Source of the DNA: an uncultured Prochlorococcus sp.
Lineage (GTDB): Bacteria; Cyanobacteriota; Cyanobacteriia; PCC-6307; Cyanobiaceae
Direction: 5' to 3'
Assembly (NCBI GenBank): GCA_902536775.1
Contig: CACAYX010000010.1
Coordinates: 1-35,328, forward strand
DNA: 35,328 nucleotides
In this document: piece after piece, positions 26,653 through 35,328 of the stretch
Position numbering within the stretch: the first letter of the stretch is position 1
Layout of the letters: every line of letters begins with the position of its first letter
Position numbers and translations under genes: made by a program
Notes under the pieces: model-generated
Databases searched by the model: none
Told to the model about the DNA's origin: nothing
What the model saw: the letters and a program-made list of their open reading frames with translations, nothing else

Positions 26653-26658
26653 ATCATA
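26653..26658 (-). promoter_or_regulatory. candidate psbE -10 box
   Basis: TATGAT on the minus strand about 38 bases before the psbE ATG, within the 136-base gap to ycf48. It matches the -10 consensus; no convincing -35 box is seen. Read-through from ycf48 is equally possible. Confidence 0.3.
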
Positions 26659-26751
26659 AGTTCGCGAAGAAATTAACAGGTTGGTTACAGACAGTTGCTA
26701 AATCTTTTAAAAATTAATTTTTTTTTTACTATTAACTCAAGTTATTTAAGA

Positions 26752-27768
26752 TTAACTATTCCATTTAAGGATATAACCACGCTCTCCAAGAACAAATCCT
26801 TTTTGATTATCTAAAGTCTCCTTATCAAGAAAAACTATTTTAATGTAGTTTGTTGGTAATTCAGAAGCAATAGGGTCTTTATTCCAAGTTTTACCTTGAT
26901 CTTTACTTACTATTAAAGTTCCATTACCTCCACCAGCCCATATATGACCATTTGGATCCCATCCCATGTCTAGATAATTGTATCCATTAAGAATTGGTAT
27001 GGTAGGTTTTGACCAATTTTCTAGGTCATTAGTATCTTCGTTAAATCTAATTTCTGCTCCTCTAGAAAGCATCCATAAACTTCCTTCTGGATTAAAACCA
27101 ATGCTTTGAACTCTTTTGCTACTGGCTCTTTGATGAGCTATCCATGAATCACTGTCCTTTTCCAAAGTAGAAAAGAAATTACCTAGACTACTTACACTGA
27201 CATAATCTCCTTTATTAGTTCTTCTTAAATCTCTTACACCACCAGAACCAGATGCATCTACAACTTTTGCATTCCATGATTCACCACTATCTGAGGTTTC
27301 ATAGATAGCACCTGCAGTGGTAGCCAATTCTGCAACACCAGTATCGACAGTTGTTATTAGAAATGGTTGGCCTGGTAATTTGTTACCTAGAGATAAACGT
27401 GTCCAATTCTTTCCTGAATCAAGTGTATGCATAACTAATGAAGGCTGTCCTATTAACCATCCCTCTTCACCTTTAAAATCAATATCTAGGAGACGAAAGT
27501 TCTCTTCACTTGGTAAATCTAAATTTCTTTTTTCCCAAGTTTCTCCTCCATCATTAGATTCCATAATAAGTCTATTAGAACCTACTAAAAATCCATTTTT
27601 ATCATCTATAAAATCCACATCTAATGCATTAGCCTGTTCTTCAAACTGAATTGTTTTCCAAGGACTGCTATCACTCATCTTTACTCCTGTAGATGAACAA
27701 CTGCTCAATACAAAACCAAGGAGAACTGATAAAAGAAGATTGGGAATACTAGTAATAATTTTTTTCAT
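26752..27768 (-). CDS. ycf48: photosystem II assembly factor Ycf48 (HCF136 family)
   Basis: A 338-residue lipoprotein. The signal peptide ends in a lipobox (GFVLSSCSS, acylated Cys near residue 24). The rest is a seven-bladed beta-propeller with repeated blades, each with SNDGGETWE-, LDSGKNWTR-, TSDSGESWN- or SKDQGKTWN-like Asp-box turns. Ycf48 binds precursor D1 and early PSII assembly modules on the lumenal side. It lies between rubA and psbE, the classic rubA-ycf48-psbEFLJ arrangement, and rubA is only 9 bases upstream. Confidence 0.96.
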   Translation of the reverse strand: MKKIITSIPNLLLSVLLGFVLSSCSSTGVKMSDSSPWKTIQFEEQANALDVDFIDDKNGFLVGSNRLIMESNDGGETWEKRNLDLPSEENFRLLDIDFKGEEGWLIGQPSLVMHTLDSGKNWTRLSLGNKLPGQPFLITTVDTGVAELATTAGAIYETSDSGESWNAKVVDASGSGGVRDLRRTNKGDYVSVSSLGNFFSTLEKDSDSWIAHQRASSKRVQSIGFNPEGSLWMLSRGAEIRFNEDTNDLENWSKPTIPILNGYNYLDMGWDPNGHIWAGGGNGTLIVSKDQGKTWNKDPIASELPTNYIKIVFLDKETLDNQKGFVLGERGYILKWNS

Positions 27769-27777
27769 CTGTATATA

Positions 27778-28206
27778 TTAGTGCAAAGAGTACAAAGAGA
27801 GAAACATAGCAGCGGCAAACGCAAGGCCTCCAAAAATCAATATGTTTTTTTGTCCAGGAGGTAAACTATTAAAACCAAACCCATAAACTAAATTTTCTTC
27901 AAAACCACTAGGTTTAGATTTGGGACCTATATCCTTGTAAAAATTTTTACCTGCTCGACAAACAGGGCAAGCGAAAATATTCCCATCCAAATCTGAAAAA
28001 GGAGTATTTTTAGGTATGTTTAATTTTTTATTTCCTTCAGACGGATCATAAATATATCCACAACTTCTACATTCGAATCTATTTTGTTCTAGATTAAGAG
28101 CAGGCTGTTCAACATTTACTACTGAGGAATTTTCAGAAAGTTTTTCTTTCTCGAAGTCCTCAACTATTTTGTTTTCCTCAGAGGCTGGTTGAATGTTTTC
28201 ACTCAC
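27778..28206 (-). CDS. rubA: membrane-anchored rubredoxin (RubA)
   Basis: A 142-residue protein. An acidic, disordered N-terminal part (about 1-45) precedes the rubredoxin iron site with two CxxC knuckles, FECRSCGYIYDPSEG (about 48-62) and FACPVCRAGKNFY (about 80-92). A C-terminal membrane span follows (NILIFGGLAFAAAMFLSLYS, about 120-140). It is needed for PSII and, in some organisms, PSI biogenesis. It heads the minus-strand run with ycf48 and psbEFLJ, and diverges from ndhC with 77 bases between starts. Confidence 0.95.
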   Translation of the reverse strand: MSENIQPASEENKIVEDFEKEKLSENSSVVNVEQPALNLEQNRFECRSCGYIYDPSEGNKKLNIPKNTPFSDLDGNIFACPVCRAGKNFYKDIGPKSKPSGFEENLVYGFGFNSLPPGQKNILIFGGLAFAAAMFLSLYSLH

Positions 28207-28283
28207 GGTTTATTATTGTTCTTTAAGAACTTTAAAAGATTTTGCTTAATTAAGCGACTTTTATTCAAAATTAATTTTTAAAA

Positions 28284-28646
28284 ATGTTTTTATTAACTGG
28301 CTATGAATACTTTTTAGGTTTCCTTCTAATTGCCGCAGCTGTTCCAGTATTAGCTCTAATTACTAATCTCATCGTTGCCCCAAAAGGCAGAACAGGGGAA
28401 AGAAAACTTACATATGAATCTGGAATGGAGCCTATTGGAGGAGCATGGATTCAATTTAATATTCGTTATTACATGTTTGCCTTGGTTTTCGTTATATTTG
28501 ATGTTGAGACAGTATTCCTTTATCCTTGGGCTGTTGCCTTCAATAGATTAGGCTTATTAGCTTTTATTGAGGCTTTAATCTTTATTGCAATACTTGTTAT
28601 TGCCTTGGCATACGCATGGAGAAAAGGTGCTTTAGAATGGAGTTAA
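28284..28646 (+). CDS. ndhC: NAD(P)H-quinone oxidoreductase subunit 3
   Basis: A 120-residue NDH-1 membrane subunit with three hydrophobic helices ([61 protein letters not shown]). The conserved [20 protein letters not shown] loop is present. It belongs to the ferredoxin-dependent NDH-1 complex in cyclic electron flow and respiration. It is the first gene of ndhC-ndhK-ndhJ; ndhK starts 4 bases after its stop. Confidence 0.97.
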   Translation: MFLLTGYEYFLGFLLIAAAVPVLALITNLIVAPKGRTGERKLTYESGMEPIGGAWIQFNIRYYMFALVFVIFDVETVFLYPWAVAFNRLGLLAFIEALIFIAILVIALAYAWRKGALEWS

Positions 28647-28650
28647 AAAA

Positions 28651-29385
28651 TTGAATCCACAATTATCCCCAAAAGCAATAAGAGAAATTCGAGAAGGGAC
28701 TTGCAACCCTCTTGGAGCACCCCAAGTTACTACAGATTTAAGTGAGAACATCATATTGACAAGCCTAGACGATCTTCATAATTGGGCTAGACTAAGCAGT
28801 CTATGGCCTCTCTTGTATGGAACAGCTTGTTGTTTTATAGAATTTGCTGCCTTAATCGGATCAAGATTTGATTTTGATAGATTTGGATTAGTACCTAGAA
28901 GCTCTCCAAGGCAAGCAGATTTGCTAATAGTTGCAGGAACAGTAACTATGAAGATGGCTCCAGCTCTAGTTAGACTTTACGAACAAATGCCTGAACCAAA
29001 ATATGTTATTGCGATGGGTGCTTGCACAATAACAGGGGGAATGTTCAGCGCAGATTCTACAACTGCTGTAAGAGGTGTTGATAAATTGATTCCAGTTGAT
29101 TTATACCTTCCAGGATGTCCACCAAGACCAGAAGCAATTTTTGATGCTGTAATTAAATTAAGAAAAAAAGTTGGTAACGAATCAATCTTAGAGCGCACAA
29201 AAACTGAACAAACCCACAGATACATAACATCTGATCATGAAATGAATCTTGTTTTCTCAGAAAATACAGGTCAATATTTAAACAAAACTTCAGCTAACGT
29301 AATACCCTCTTCCAAAAAAGCAAAAATAACCGAATTACCTGAAAATACCGAAAAAACTGAAATTATTAATTCTGAAGAAGATTGA
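28651..29385 (+). CDS. ndhK: NAD(P)H-quinone oxidoreductase subunit K
   Basis: A 244-residue NDH-1 hydrophilic subunit carrying the N2 [4Fe-4S] cluster. Ligand cysteines are visible in [12 protein letters not shown] (Cys-Cys), [11 protein letters not shown] and [14 protein letters not shown]. The start is TTG at 28651, 4 bases after ndhC; no ATG lies near the conserved N-terminus. The C-terminal 60 residues are Lys/Glu-rich and not conserved. The stop overlaps the ndhJ ATG as TGATG, suggesting coupled translation. Confidence 0.96.
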   Translation: MNPQLSPKAIREIREGTCNPLGAPQVTTDLSENIILTSLDDLHNWARLSSLWPLLYGTACCFIEFAALIGSRFDFDRFGLVPRSSPRQADLLIVAGTVTMKMAPALVRLYEQMPEPKYVIAMGACTITGGMFSADSTTAVRGVDKLIPVDLYLPGCPPRPEAIFDAVIKLRKKVGNESILERTKTEQTHRYITSDHEMNLVFSENTGQYLNKTSANVIPSSKKAKITELPENTEKTEIINSEED

Positions 29386-29915
29386 TGGAAAAAAACGGTA
29401 CACCCACATCCTCAGATACTTCAATAGAAAAAGAAGGGTTTATAAGTCAATCTTTGTCTAAAGATGGAATTCCAAATCAATCTTTATCTGATGATCACAT
29501 AGGAATTGAAAACATTTCTGTGGAACCTAGCAAATTATATGAAGCAGTATCTGCCTTAAGAAATTACGGTTTCAACTATCTCCAATGTCAAGGGGGATAT
29601 GATGAGGGACCTGGCAAAAATCTTGTTAGTTTCTACCATTTTATAACTGTTGATGATTTACAAAAAATCGAAAAAATTAAGGAAGTCAGATTAAAAGTTT
29701 TCTTAAAAAGAGATTCTAATTTATCAATCCCTAGTTTGTATAAAATTTTTAAAGGAAGTGATTGGCAAGAAAGAGAAACTTTTGATATGTATGGTATAAA
29801 TTTCATTGATCATCCTAATCCCAAAAGACTATTAATGCCTGAAGATTGGAGAGGATGGCCATTACGAAAAGATTATATTCAGCCAGATTTCTACGAACTT
29901 CAAGATGCTTATTAG
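29385..29915 (+). CDS. ndhJ: NAD(P)H-quinone oxidoreductase subunit J
   Basis: A 176-residue peripheral-arm subunit (NuoC type). The core from about residue 45 carries [29 protein letters not shown] and the signature [20 protein letters not shown], followed by [15 protein letters not shown]. The first 45 residues are a Ser-rich extension with an imperfect internal repeat (see the repeat entry). ATG at 29385 overlaps the ndhK stop. The preceding TTG at 29382 would add only one residue. Its end overlaps the convergent YvcK gene by 4 bases. Confidence 0.96.
   Translation: MEKNGTPTSSDTSIEKEGFISQSLSKDGIPNQSLSDDHIGIENISVEPSKLYEAVSALRNYGFNYLQCQGGYDEGPGKNLVSFYHFITVDDLQKIEKIKEVRLKVFLKRDSNLSIPSLYKIFKGSDWQERETFDMYGINFIDHPNPKRLLMPEDWRGWPLRKDYIQPDFYELQDAY
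29448..29507 (+). repeat. imperfect 30-base tandem duplication in the ndhJ N-terminus
   Basis: CAATCTTTGTCT at 29448 and CAATCTTTATCT at 29478 stand exactly 30 bases apart, each followed by GATG- and GGAATT/CATAGG-like sequence. They encode [10 protein letters not shown] and [10 protein letters not shown] in the non-conserved leader of NdhJ. It is probably a local duplication without functional constraint. Confidence 0.5.
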
Positions 29916-31297
29916 TTTAATTTTTTTAATTTGCGGTAAATAAACATAACTGCTCTTGCTAATCTCCTTGGATCATGTCTGAGAGTTGGAGTTATTCTTT
30001 TTGAATATAATGGTGCTTGCAAAACATAATAACCTTCAGATAATAATTTTTCTTTATTGCATTTCACAGGTTCTGCCCCTCTACTTTCGTAATAGTCTAC
30101 TAATGGAGACTTTTCAAATTGAATCTGAGATAAGATTGAGTTAAAAATTCGAGCATTAACTCCAAAATTTGATAGTTGTTTTTCTATTGCCTTGATATGT
30201 TGATATACATCAAGTCCATCCGTTTCTCCAGGCTGAGTCATCAAATTACTTATATAAATTTTAGGAGCATTACTTTGCAATAAGGCATCCACTATCTCTG
30301 GCACTAAAAGATTAGGCAATAAAGAAGTGTATAAACTACCAGGGCCAAGAACAATTAAATCAGCTTCTTTTATAGATTCAAGAGCACTCGGAAGAGCTGA
30401 AGGATTTTCTGGTAGGTACCCAATCCTCGAAATTAATTTTTTAGATTTACTGATCTTGCTTTCACCAAAAATTTTTTCACCATCTTCTAATTCGGCCCAA
30501 AGCATAACATCAATATTTGTTGCAGGTAAAACTTGACCTTGTACCGCCAAAACCTTACTAGAGGCTTGGACTGCTTTTTCTAAACTGCCTGTGATTGTTG
30601 TTAAAGCTGACAAGAATAGATTTCCAAAACTATGACCTTCCAGGTCACTACCCCCTGAAAACCTGTACTGAAATAATCTAGTTAAGGTAGGTTCTTCGTT
30701 TGATAAGGCTGCCAAACAATTTCTAATATCTCCAGGAGGTTGCACACCTAATTGTTTTCTGAGAATTCCACTACTTCCACCATCATCAGATACAGTTACG
30801 ATTGCTGTAATATTACTACTGTAATTTTTTAAGCCTTTCAGTAAAGTAGATAAGCCAGTACCGCCCCCAATTGCAACAATATTTGGGCCTCTGTTTAATT
30901 TACTTTTAACTCTTAATGCATCAACTAAATATGTATCTTTTTCTGGAACAAGAGCTTTTTGAATAGAATTTATACTTCTATTTTGTCCAATCCCTATTAA
31001 TATTATTCCAATGACAAATATTATTGGCCCCAGTAATGAAACGGGTAAGACTTTTGTTAAAGCAGTTAATAAATCAAAAAATATTTTAGTAAACCAATAA
31101 AGGGGGCTTAAATTTGTCCAAATTGACAGGCCCAATAATGAAGTAAGAAATCCTATTGCAGATGTAAACATCCATCTTTTTATTACCAGTCCTGGCAAAA
31201 GCCAACTCAAAATTCTTGAGATTTTGTTTAATAGTTGAAAGTTATACTTTTTATGATATTTGTATAGTGTTTTAACTCTTTTTTTACGCCTATTCAT
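29912..31297 (-). CDS. YvcK/CofD-like (gluconeogenesis factor) membrane protein
   Basis: A 461-residue protein. From about residue 134 it has the YvcK/CofD-like nucleotide-sugar-binding domain: [74 protein letters not shown] and [19 protein letters not shown]. The N-terminal 130 residues add two or three membrane spans (about 43-63 and 85-110), a common cyanobacterial form and unlike the soluble Bacillus YvcK. YvcK is linked to cell-wall synthesis and carbon flux and binds UDP-sugars. The N-terminus is Lys/Arg-rich ([18 protein letters not shown]). Function in cyanobacteria is inferred. Confidence 0.88.
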   Translation of the reverse strand: MNRRKKRVKTLYKYHKKYNFQLLNKISRILSWLLPGLVIKRWMFTSAIGFLTSLLGLSIWTNLSPLYWFTKIFFDLLTALTKVLPVSLLGPIIFVIGIILIGIGQNRSINSIQKALVPEKDTYLVDALRVKSKLNRGPNIVAIGGGTGLSTLLKGLKNYSSNITAIVTVSDDGGSSGILRKQLGVQPPGDIRNCLAALSNEEPTLTRLFQYRFSGGSDLEGHSFGNLFLSALTTITGSLEKAVQASSKVLAVQGQVLPATNIDVMLWAELEDGEKIFGESKISKSKKLISRIGYLPENPSALPSALESIKEADLIVLGPGSLYTSLLPNLLVPEIVDALLQSNAPKIYISNLMTQPGETDGLDVYQHIKAIEKQLSNFGVNARIFNSILSQIQFEKSPLVDYYESRGAEPVKCNKEKLLSEGYYVLQAPLYSKRITPTLRHDPRRLARAVMFIYRKLKKLN

Positions 31298-31426
31298 TAA
31301 AGTCCTCTTAAATTATTTTTCTCAAATTTAAAACTATATAGAATCATTATAAAACAAATTCATACATCCTTTTTTTATTTCTAAAAATAGGCAAAATGGA
31401 ATAAATAGATGCTCTTTATTTAAATT

Positions 31427-32212
31427 TTGAAAAAATCAAAAAGTGCAGTTGAAACAAAAAATCTTTCAATAAGTTGGGGCGAAGTTAACGTTCTTAATCA
31501 AATAAATTTTGAACTTAATGATGGAGAGAAATTAGCTATTGTTGGCCCCTCAGGTTCAGGTAAATCAACCATATTAAAAATACTTGCAGGGCTCATTTTA
31601 CCTACCCAAGGAGAATTAAGAATATTTGGTGAGAAGCAAAAATATTTGAGATTGGATCAAAATAATCCTCCTGATGTAAGACTAGTTTTTCAGAACCCGG
31701 CTTTATTAGGATCTTTAACTATTGAAGAAAATGTAGGTTTTCTCCTTAAGAGAAATAAAAACCTATCTAAAAAGTTAATTCAAGAAATAGTATCTGAATG
31801 CTTAGCTGAGGTAGGATTATTTAATGTTCAGAATAAACTTCCAAATGAATTAAGCGGAGGCATGCAAAAAAGAGTGAGTTTTGCGAGAGCATTAATTACT
31901 GATCAAACTCTTAATGCAAAGTCTAAACCATTATTACTTTTTGATGAACCAACTGCCGGCCTTGATCCAATTGCCTCATCAAGAATTGAAGATTTAATTA
32001 ATAAGACAAATGATAAAGCTAGAGGATCATCTATTGTAGTTAGCCATGTTCTTAGTACTATAGAAAGGACTTCTGATAAAGTTTTAATGCTTTATGGAGG
32101 CAAATTCAGATGGGCTGGCTCAATTGATGAATTTAAAAAGAGTAAAGATCCCTATGTATTTCAATTTAGGAATGGAAAACTTGATGGTCCAATGCAACCC
32201 AAAGACATTTAG
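31427..32212 (+). CDS. ABC transporter ATPase, MlaF-type
   Basis: A 261-residue ATPase. Walker A is VGPSGSGKSTILKIL (about residues 39-53). The Q-loop is VFQNPALLGSLT, the signature LSGGMQKRVSFARAL, Walker B LLLFDEPTAGLDP, and the switch His VVSHVLSTIE. It resembles MlaF/TGD3 ATPases that power lipid transport between membranes. The start is TTG at 31427; no upstream ATG gives the family N-terminus. An MCE-domain gene follows 5 bases later. The permease (MlaE type) is not in this window. Confidence 0.87.
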   Translation: MKKSKSAVETKNLSISWGEVNVLNQINFELNDGEKLAIVGPSGSGKSTILKILAGLILPTQGELRIFGEKQKYLRLDQNNPPDVRLVFQNPALLGSLTIEENVGFLLKRNKNLSKKLIQEIVSECLAEVGLFNVQNKLPNELSGGMQKRVSFARALITDQTLNAKSKPLLLFDEPTAGLDPIASSRIEDLINKTNDKARGSSIVVSHVLSTIERTSDKVLMLYGGKFRWAGSIDEFKKSKDPYVFQFRNGKLDGPMQPKDI

Positions 32213-32217
32213 AAATT

Positions 32218-33063
32218 ATGCGTAGAAGCTTACGAGATTCAATAGTTGGGTTTTCCTTATTAGGGGGAATTTTAATATTCACATTTTTTTCTTTTTGGCT
32301 AAGAGGAATAAGATTATCTTCAAAAAATTGGTACCTTTTTGCAGAATTCAATAACGCAAGCGGTTTATCAAAAAAATCTCCAGTTACTTACAGAGGAATT
32401 TTAGTAGGATCGATAGAAGATATCTTGTTTACGAATGAATCAATTAAAGCAAAAATAGTTTTAAATAATCCTGATATTATTCTTCCAAGGCCAGCATTTG
32501 CTCGGGTAGTCACAAATTCTTTCCTTGGAGGAGATGTTCAAGTCGCTTTAGAAACTAGTGATAAAACAATTCCTAAAAACATTGCAAAACCTATATCCGA
32601 AAAATGCGATACCAAGTTAATTATTTGTCAGGGAGATACTATCACAGGTAAACAACTATCAAATCTCTCAAATATAACTAATAGAATTAGCCAACTACTA
32701 AAAGAAACAAATCAAGAAAACTTAATTGAGAACGTCGTCAACTCAATTGACCAATTTGACAGAACACAAGAAAATCTTGATGAATTAATTTTTTTATCAA
32801 AACAAGAACTAGAAAGAGTTGAACCCTTAATAAAAGAAATGACATCTGCTGCTATTCAATTAAATAACATTTTGTCTACTATCAATGACAAAGAAACTCT
32901 TAATGACATTAAGTTGACAATTAATGCTGCTAGATCTATCTCAACCAAAATAGATGATATGAGTGATGATTTTGAAAAATTAACACAAGATAAAGAATTA
33001 ACTAAATCTATAAGAGATTTAACGATTGGACTTTCAAAATTCCTTACCGAAATTTATCCCTGA
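32218..33063 (+). CDS. MlaD/MCE-domain lipid-transport protein
   Basis: A 281-residue protein with an N-terminal membrane anchor (IVGFSLLGGILIFTFFSFWL, about 8-27). One MCE domain follows (WYLFAEFNNASGLSKKSPVT, YRGILVGSIEDILF, ARVVTNSFLGGDVQVALE; about 38-130). The C-terminal half is a long helical coiled-coil region (about 150-275) that may oligomerise as in MlaD/TGD2. It sits in the periplasm or thylakoid-side envelope. It pairs with the ATPase 5 bases upstream, suggesting an MCE-type phospholipid transporter. A six-residue C-terminal tail ends LTEIYP. Confidence 0.85.
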   Translation: MRRSLRDSIVGFSLLGGILIFTFFSFWLRGIRLSSKNWYLFAEFNNASGLSKKSPVTYRGILVGSIEDILFTNESIKAKIVLNNPDIILPRPAFARVVTNSFLGGDVQVALETSDKTIPKNIAKPISEKCDTKLIICQGDTITGKQLSNLSNITNRISQLLKETNQENLIENVVNSIDQFDRTQENLDELIFLSKQELERVEPLIKEMTSAAIQLNNILSTINDKETLNDIKLTINAARSISTKIDDMSDDFEKLTQDKELTKSIRDLTIGLSKFLTEIYP

Positions 33064-33070
33064 GAAATAT

Positions 33071-35200
33071 TTAGAATTCATTTATGGCATTTAAAGCCAT
33101 AGCTGCGATCGCTTTATCTGTAGCTTTTGGCAGTTGGACATATTTTCCTTGAGCTGCCTCAGCTAATTCTTTACCAAATCCGCTTGCTATAAATTTTCTT
33201 TCTGTATCAATTATCAAAAGTTTTATTCCAAGCATGGGATATTTTGCTGCAATATCAAGAACCTCTTGCTTTAAATTTGAATTTGTATTTTCGTTTTCTA
33301 CAACCTTATTTTGTCCTAGAGATAAACCTAATGGAACATTACCTCTACCATCAGTGATCCCTACAACAATAACTTGACCTATATCTCCTGTTGAAAGAGC
33401 ATTTTTTGCTACTTTTGCTGATTGTGTTAGTCCATGTGCCAAAGGAGATCCTCCTCCACAAGGCATTGTTTCCAACCTTCTTTTTGCAGCAGTTATTGAT
33501 CTTGTTGGAGGCAAAAGCACTTCGGCCTGATTACCTCTAAAAGGAATAAGAGCTACTTCATCTCTATTCTCATATGCTTCTGTTAAAAGTCTTATTACAG
33601 CGCCTTTGGCACTTTGCATTCTATTAAGAGCCATAGAACCACTAGCATCAACAAGAAAAATAACTAATGCACTCGCCTTTTTTTGAAGAAGCTTAGCCCT
33701 AAAGTCATTTTCTTCAATAATTATTGATTTATTAGGGTTCCTTAATCTTCTCGATTTTTGATAAGGCGCAGCGGCTCGAAGTGTAGCATCTACTGCAATT
33801 CTTTTTACTTTACCTCTTGGAATAATAGGTTTTACATATCTTCCTCTACTGTCACTAAATATGACTGATCTACTCCCGCTATTCCCTGCTTTAGCTTTAG
33901 CTGATGAAAAAAGCAATAAATCAGGGTCGACCATACATGCCTCAGGGTCTAATATAAATTCTTCGGGTATTTCGGGAGTAGATTCTTCTTCTCCGTCAGA
34001 ATTATCTTCTTCTTGTTCTTGGTCTTGCTCATTATCATTTTCACTAGTCTCAGGTTCAGACTCTTCATTGTTTGATTGAGGTGGGGGTGGGGGACTCTGA
34101 TCCTCTGGAGGAGGTGGTTGAATATCATCATCTTCTGGCGGTATTTGCATTGCTCGTGGAAGAATAACTAACCTTACTGCGACTTTTAGATCCTCAGAAT
34201 TTACATTTTCATCACCTCGAAGAGCTGCATTAGCCTTTGCTACTTTTACTGCAAATAATTCTGACCTATGCCCTTCTACTCCTCCTCTAAGAGCTTCATT
34301 GACTAAATAGGTTATTTGCTCTTTTGTTATCTTGACATCCTTTAACCATTGCCTTGCCAAAATTAATTGAGTTGATAAATTATCAGATTCTTCCGACCAT
34401 TTTTCTGAAAATTTAATATTATTTTCTGCATGTGATAAAACAGATTTTGTAATCTCAACTCTTTGAGAATTATCAATAGATTGATCTGCGGAAAGCACGA
34501 TGGCAAAACGATCTAAAACATGATCTCTTAGAGCACCTTCTTCAGGATTATATGTTGCTATTAAAAGTGACTTACAAGGATGAGAAAGGCTTAAACCATC
34601 TCTTTCAATATTATTTTTCTCTCTACCTGTGGCTTCAAGAATTAAATTTACAATGCCATCATCCAATAAATTTATATCGTCTACATAAAGAACACCTCTA
34701 TGAGCCTCTGCTAGAATTCCAGGTTGAAAAACTTGTTCCCCCGTACTTAATGATGCAGCGACGTCAATTGATCCAACAAGCCTGTCTTCAGTTATGCCAA
34801 TGGGAACTTGAATAAATGGAGCCTCTCTTACTTTTTTCGGAATTTCTTCAATTTGATTCAAATAATCACGTCCAATTACCTCCTCCAACAATTTATTAGT
34901 ACTAATATCCCATTCCTCTGGTTTATCTGGATCTAGGTTCCTACCAATAGGTCTTAGTGAAGTTCCACTATTTTTCTCAGTTAGCTTTTCCAGTATTAAT
35001 TCATTATTTAATATCTCTATAGGAGGAAGTAAAGTATGTAAACCCCTTGCTAATACTGACTTACCAGTACCTCTTCCACCAGCAATAATCACTCCACCTA
35101 AACTGGGATCAACTGCTGCTAAAAGTAAAGATAATTTCAATAAGCTATGACCTGTAATTGCGGCCAAAGGGAAAGCTCTAAAAGAATCCTTTGACTTCAT
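33071..35200 (-). CDS. chlD: magnesium-chelatase subunit D
   Basis: A 709-residue subunit of Mg-chelatase, which with ChlI and ChlH inserts Mg2+ into protoporphyrin IX at the start of chlorophyll synthesis. The N-terminal AAA+ domain is seen: [19 protein letters not shown], Walker A-like GGRGTGKSV (about 41-49), and [20 protein letters not shown] Pro-rich and acidic linker ([13 protein letters not shown], then Glu/Asp runs) leads to a C-terminal von Willebrand A domain with the MIDAS DASGS (Asp518) and [14 protein letters not shown] at 35248 would add 16 residues; ATG at 35200, about 14 bases after an AGGAG, is preferred. It is convergent with the MCE gene, stops 7 bases apart. Confidence 0.95.
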   Translation of the reverse strand: MKSKDSFRAFPLAAITGHSLLKLSLLLAAVDPSLGGVIIAGGRGTGKSVLARGLHTLLPPIEILNNELILEKLTEKNSGTSLRPIGRNLDPDKPEEWDISTNKLLEEVIGRDYLNQIEEIPKKVREAPFIQVPIGITEDRLVGSIDVAASLSTGEQVFQPGILAEAHRGVLYVDDINLLDDGIVNLILEATGREKNNIERDGLSLSHPCKSLLIATYNPEEGALRDHVLDRFAIVLSADQSIDNSQRVEITKSVLSHAENNIKFSEKWSEESDNLSTQLILARQWLKDVKITKEQITYLVNEALRGGVEGHRSELFAVKVAKANAALRGDENVNSEDLKVAVRLVILPRAMQIPPEDDDIQPPPPEDQSPPPPPQSNNEESEPETSENDNEQDQEQEEDNSDGEEESTPEIPEEFILDPEACMVDPDLLLFSSAKAKAGNSGSRSVIFSDSRGRYVKPIIPRGKVKRIAVDATLRAAAPYQKSRRLRNPNKSIIIEENDFRAKLLQKKASALVIFLVDASGSMALNRMQSAKGAVIRLLTEAYENRDEVALIPFRGNQAEVLLPPTRSITAAKRRLETMPCGGGSPLAHGLTQSAKVAKNALSTGDIGQVIVVGITDGRGNVPLGLSLGQNKVVENENTNSNLKQEVLDIAAKYPMLGIKLLIIDTERKFIASGFGKELAEAAQGKYVQLPKATDKAIAAMALNAINEF

Positions 35201-35328
35201 TAAATCTTTTATTTCTCCTTTTTCTTTTAACTCGGGGTTCAAAATCACTTTAAAAATGCCTGATATAGAATTTATCCAATAACTTTGTTTTTTGTAGTGG
35301 AATTATCAAATCTTAATATCAAAAATGG

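Noticed and set aside
33861-34131. Ser/Asp-rich frames over the chlD linker on both strands
   Set aside because: They come from the repetitive acidic and proline-rich linker of ChlD read in other phases.
35249-35328. Possible start of another plus-strand gene (ATG at 35325)
   Set aside because: Only the start codon would fall inside the window, so nothing about the gene can be supported.

Overview
The window is a chromosomal segment of a high-light-type Prochlorococcus or a very close relative. The DNA is strongly AT-rich and densely packed. Photosystem II, cytochrome b6f and NDH-1 genes lie among housekeeping genes. The strongest clade clue is a lone, reduced phycoerythrin beta subunit (cpeB) beside the bilin lyase gene cpeS, with no alpha subunit or phycobilisome genes nearby. 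I saw no insertion sequence, integrase, phage gene, CRISPR array or rRNA. This is ordinary core genome, not an island, and no gap between genes exceeds about 225 bases.

Layout. (1) 1-4.0 kb: a GH100 invertase gene runs towards petD-petB, and petB is divergent from ctpA, the D1-processing protease. (2) 4.0-7.4 kb: an HD-domain phosphohydrolase, then minC-minD-minE, then tRNA-Thr(UGU). (3) 7.4-9.7 kb, minus strand: psbM, prmC, tsaC and an overlapping 55-residue membrane ORF, with a separate [2Fe-2S] ferredoxin upstream of psbM. (4) 9.7-16.1 kb, plus strand: psbB-psbT with a clear terminator, nrdR, rpsA, metK, an FGGY sugar kinase, and tRNA-Phe(GAA) with a terminator. (5) 16.1-19.1 kb: a secreted hypothetical, a DedA/TVP38 membrane protein, and the phycoerythrin remnant: an unknown 59-residue ORF, cpeS, and cpeB on the opposite strand. 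A small hypothetical gene follows. (6) 19.1-25.8 kb: a UvrD/PcrA helicase, a CCA-adding-type nucleotidyltransferase, a flavoprotein-SelD fusion, and the methylthioadenosine phosphorylase gene diverging from it. (7) 25.9-29.9 kb: the conserved block psbJ-psbL-psbF-psbE, ycf48 and rubA on the minus strand, diverging from ndhC-ndhK-ndhJ. (8) 29.9-35.3 kb: a YvcK/CofD-like protein, an MlaF-type ATPase with an MlaD/MCE protein, and chlD.

How the genes fit together. PsbB, PsbT, PsbM, PsbE, PsbF, PsbL and PsbJ are PSII core or small subunits. Ycf48, the membrane rubredoxin and CtpA assemble or mature PSII. PetB/PetD and NdhC/K/J carry linear and cyclic electron flow. ChlD inserts Mg for chlorophyll. 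MetK and the MTA phosphorylase make S-adenosylmethionine and clear one of its by-products. Neither tRNA gene encodes its 3' CCA, so the nucleotidyltransferase family gene here (or a relative) is needed to finish them.

The points most worth a second look are: the phycoerythrin remnant, where CpeB keeps only one aligned chromophore cysteine; the unknown ORF overlapping cpeS; the TAATG-coupled small membrane ORF after tsaC; the SelD fusion with its very short divergent gap; and the adrenodoxin-like cysteine spacing of the ferredoxin. I did not find a clearly undescribed multi-gene system.
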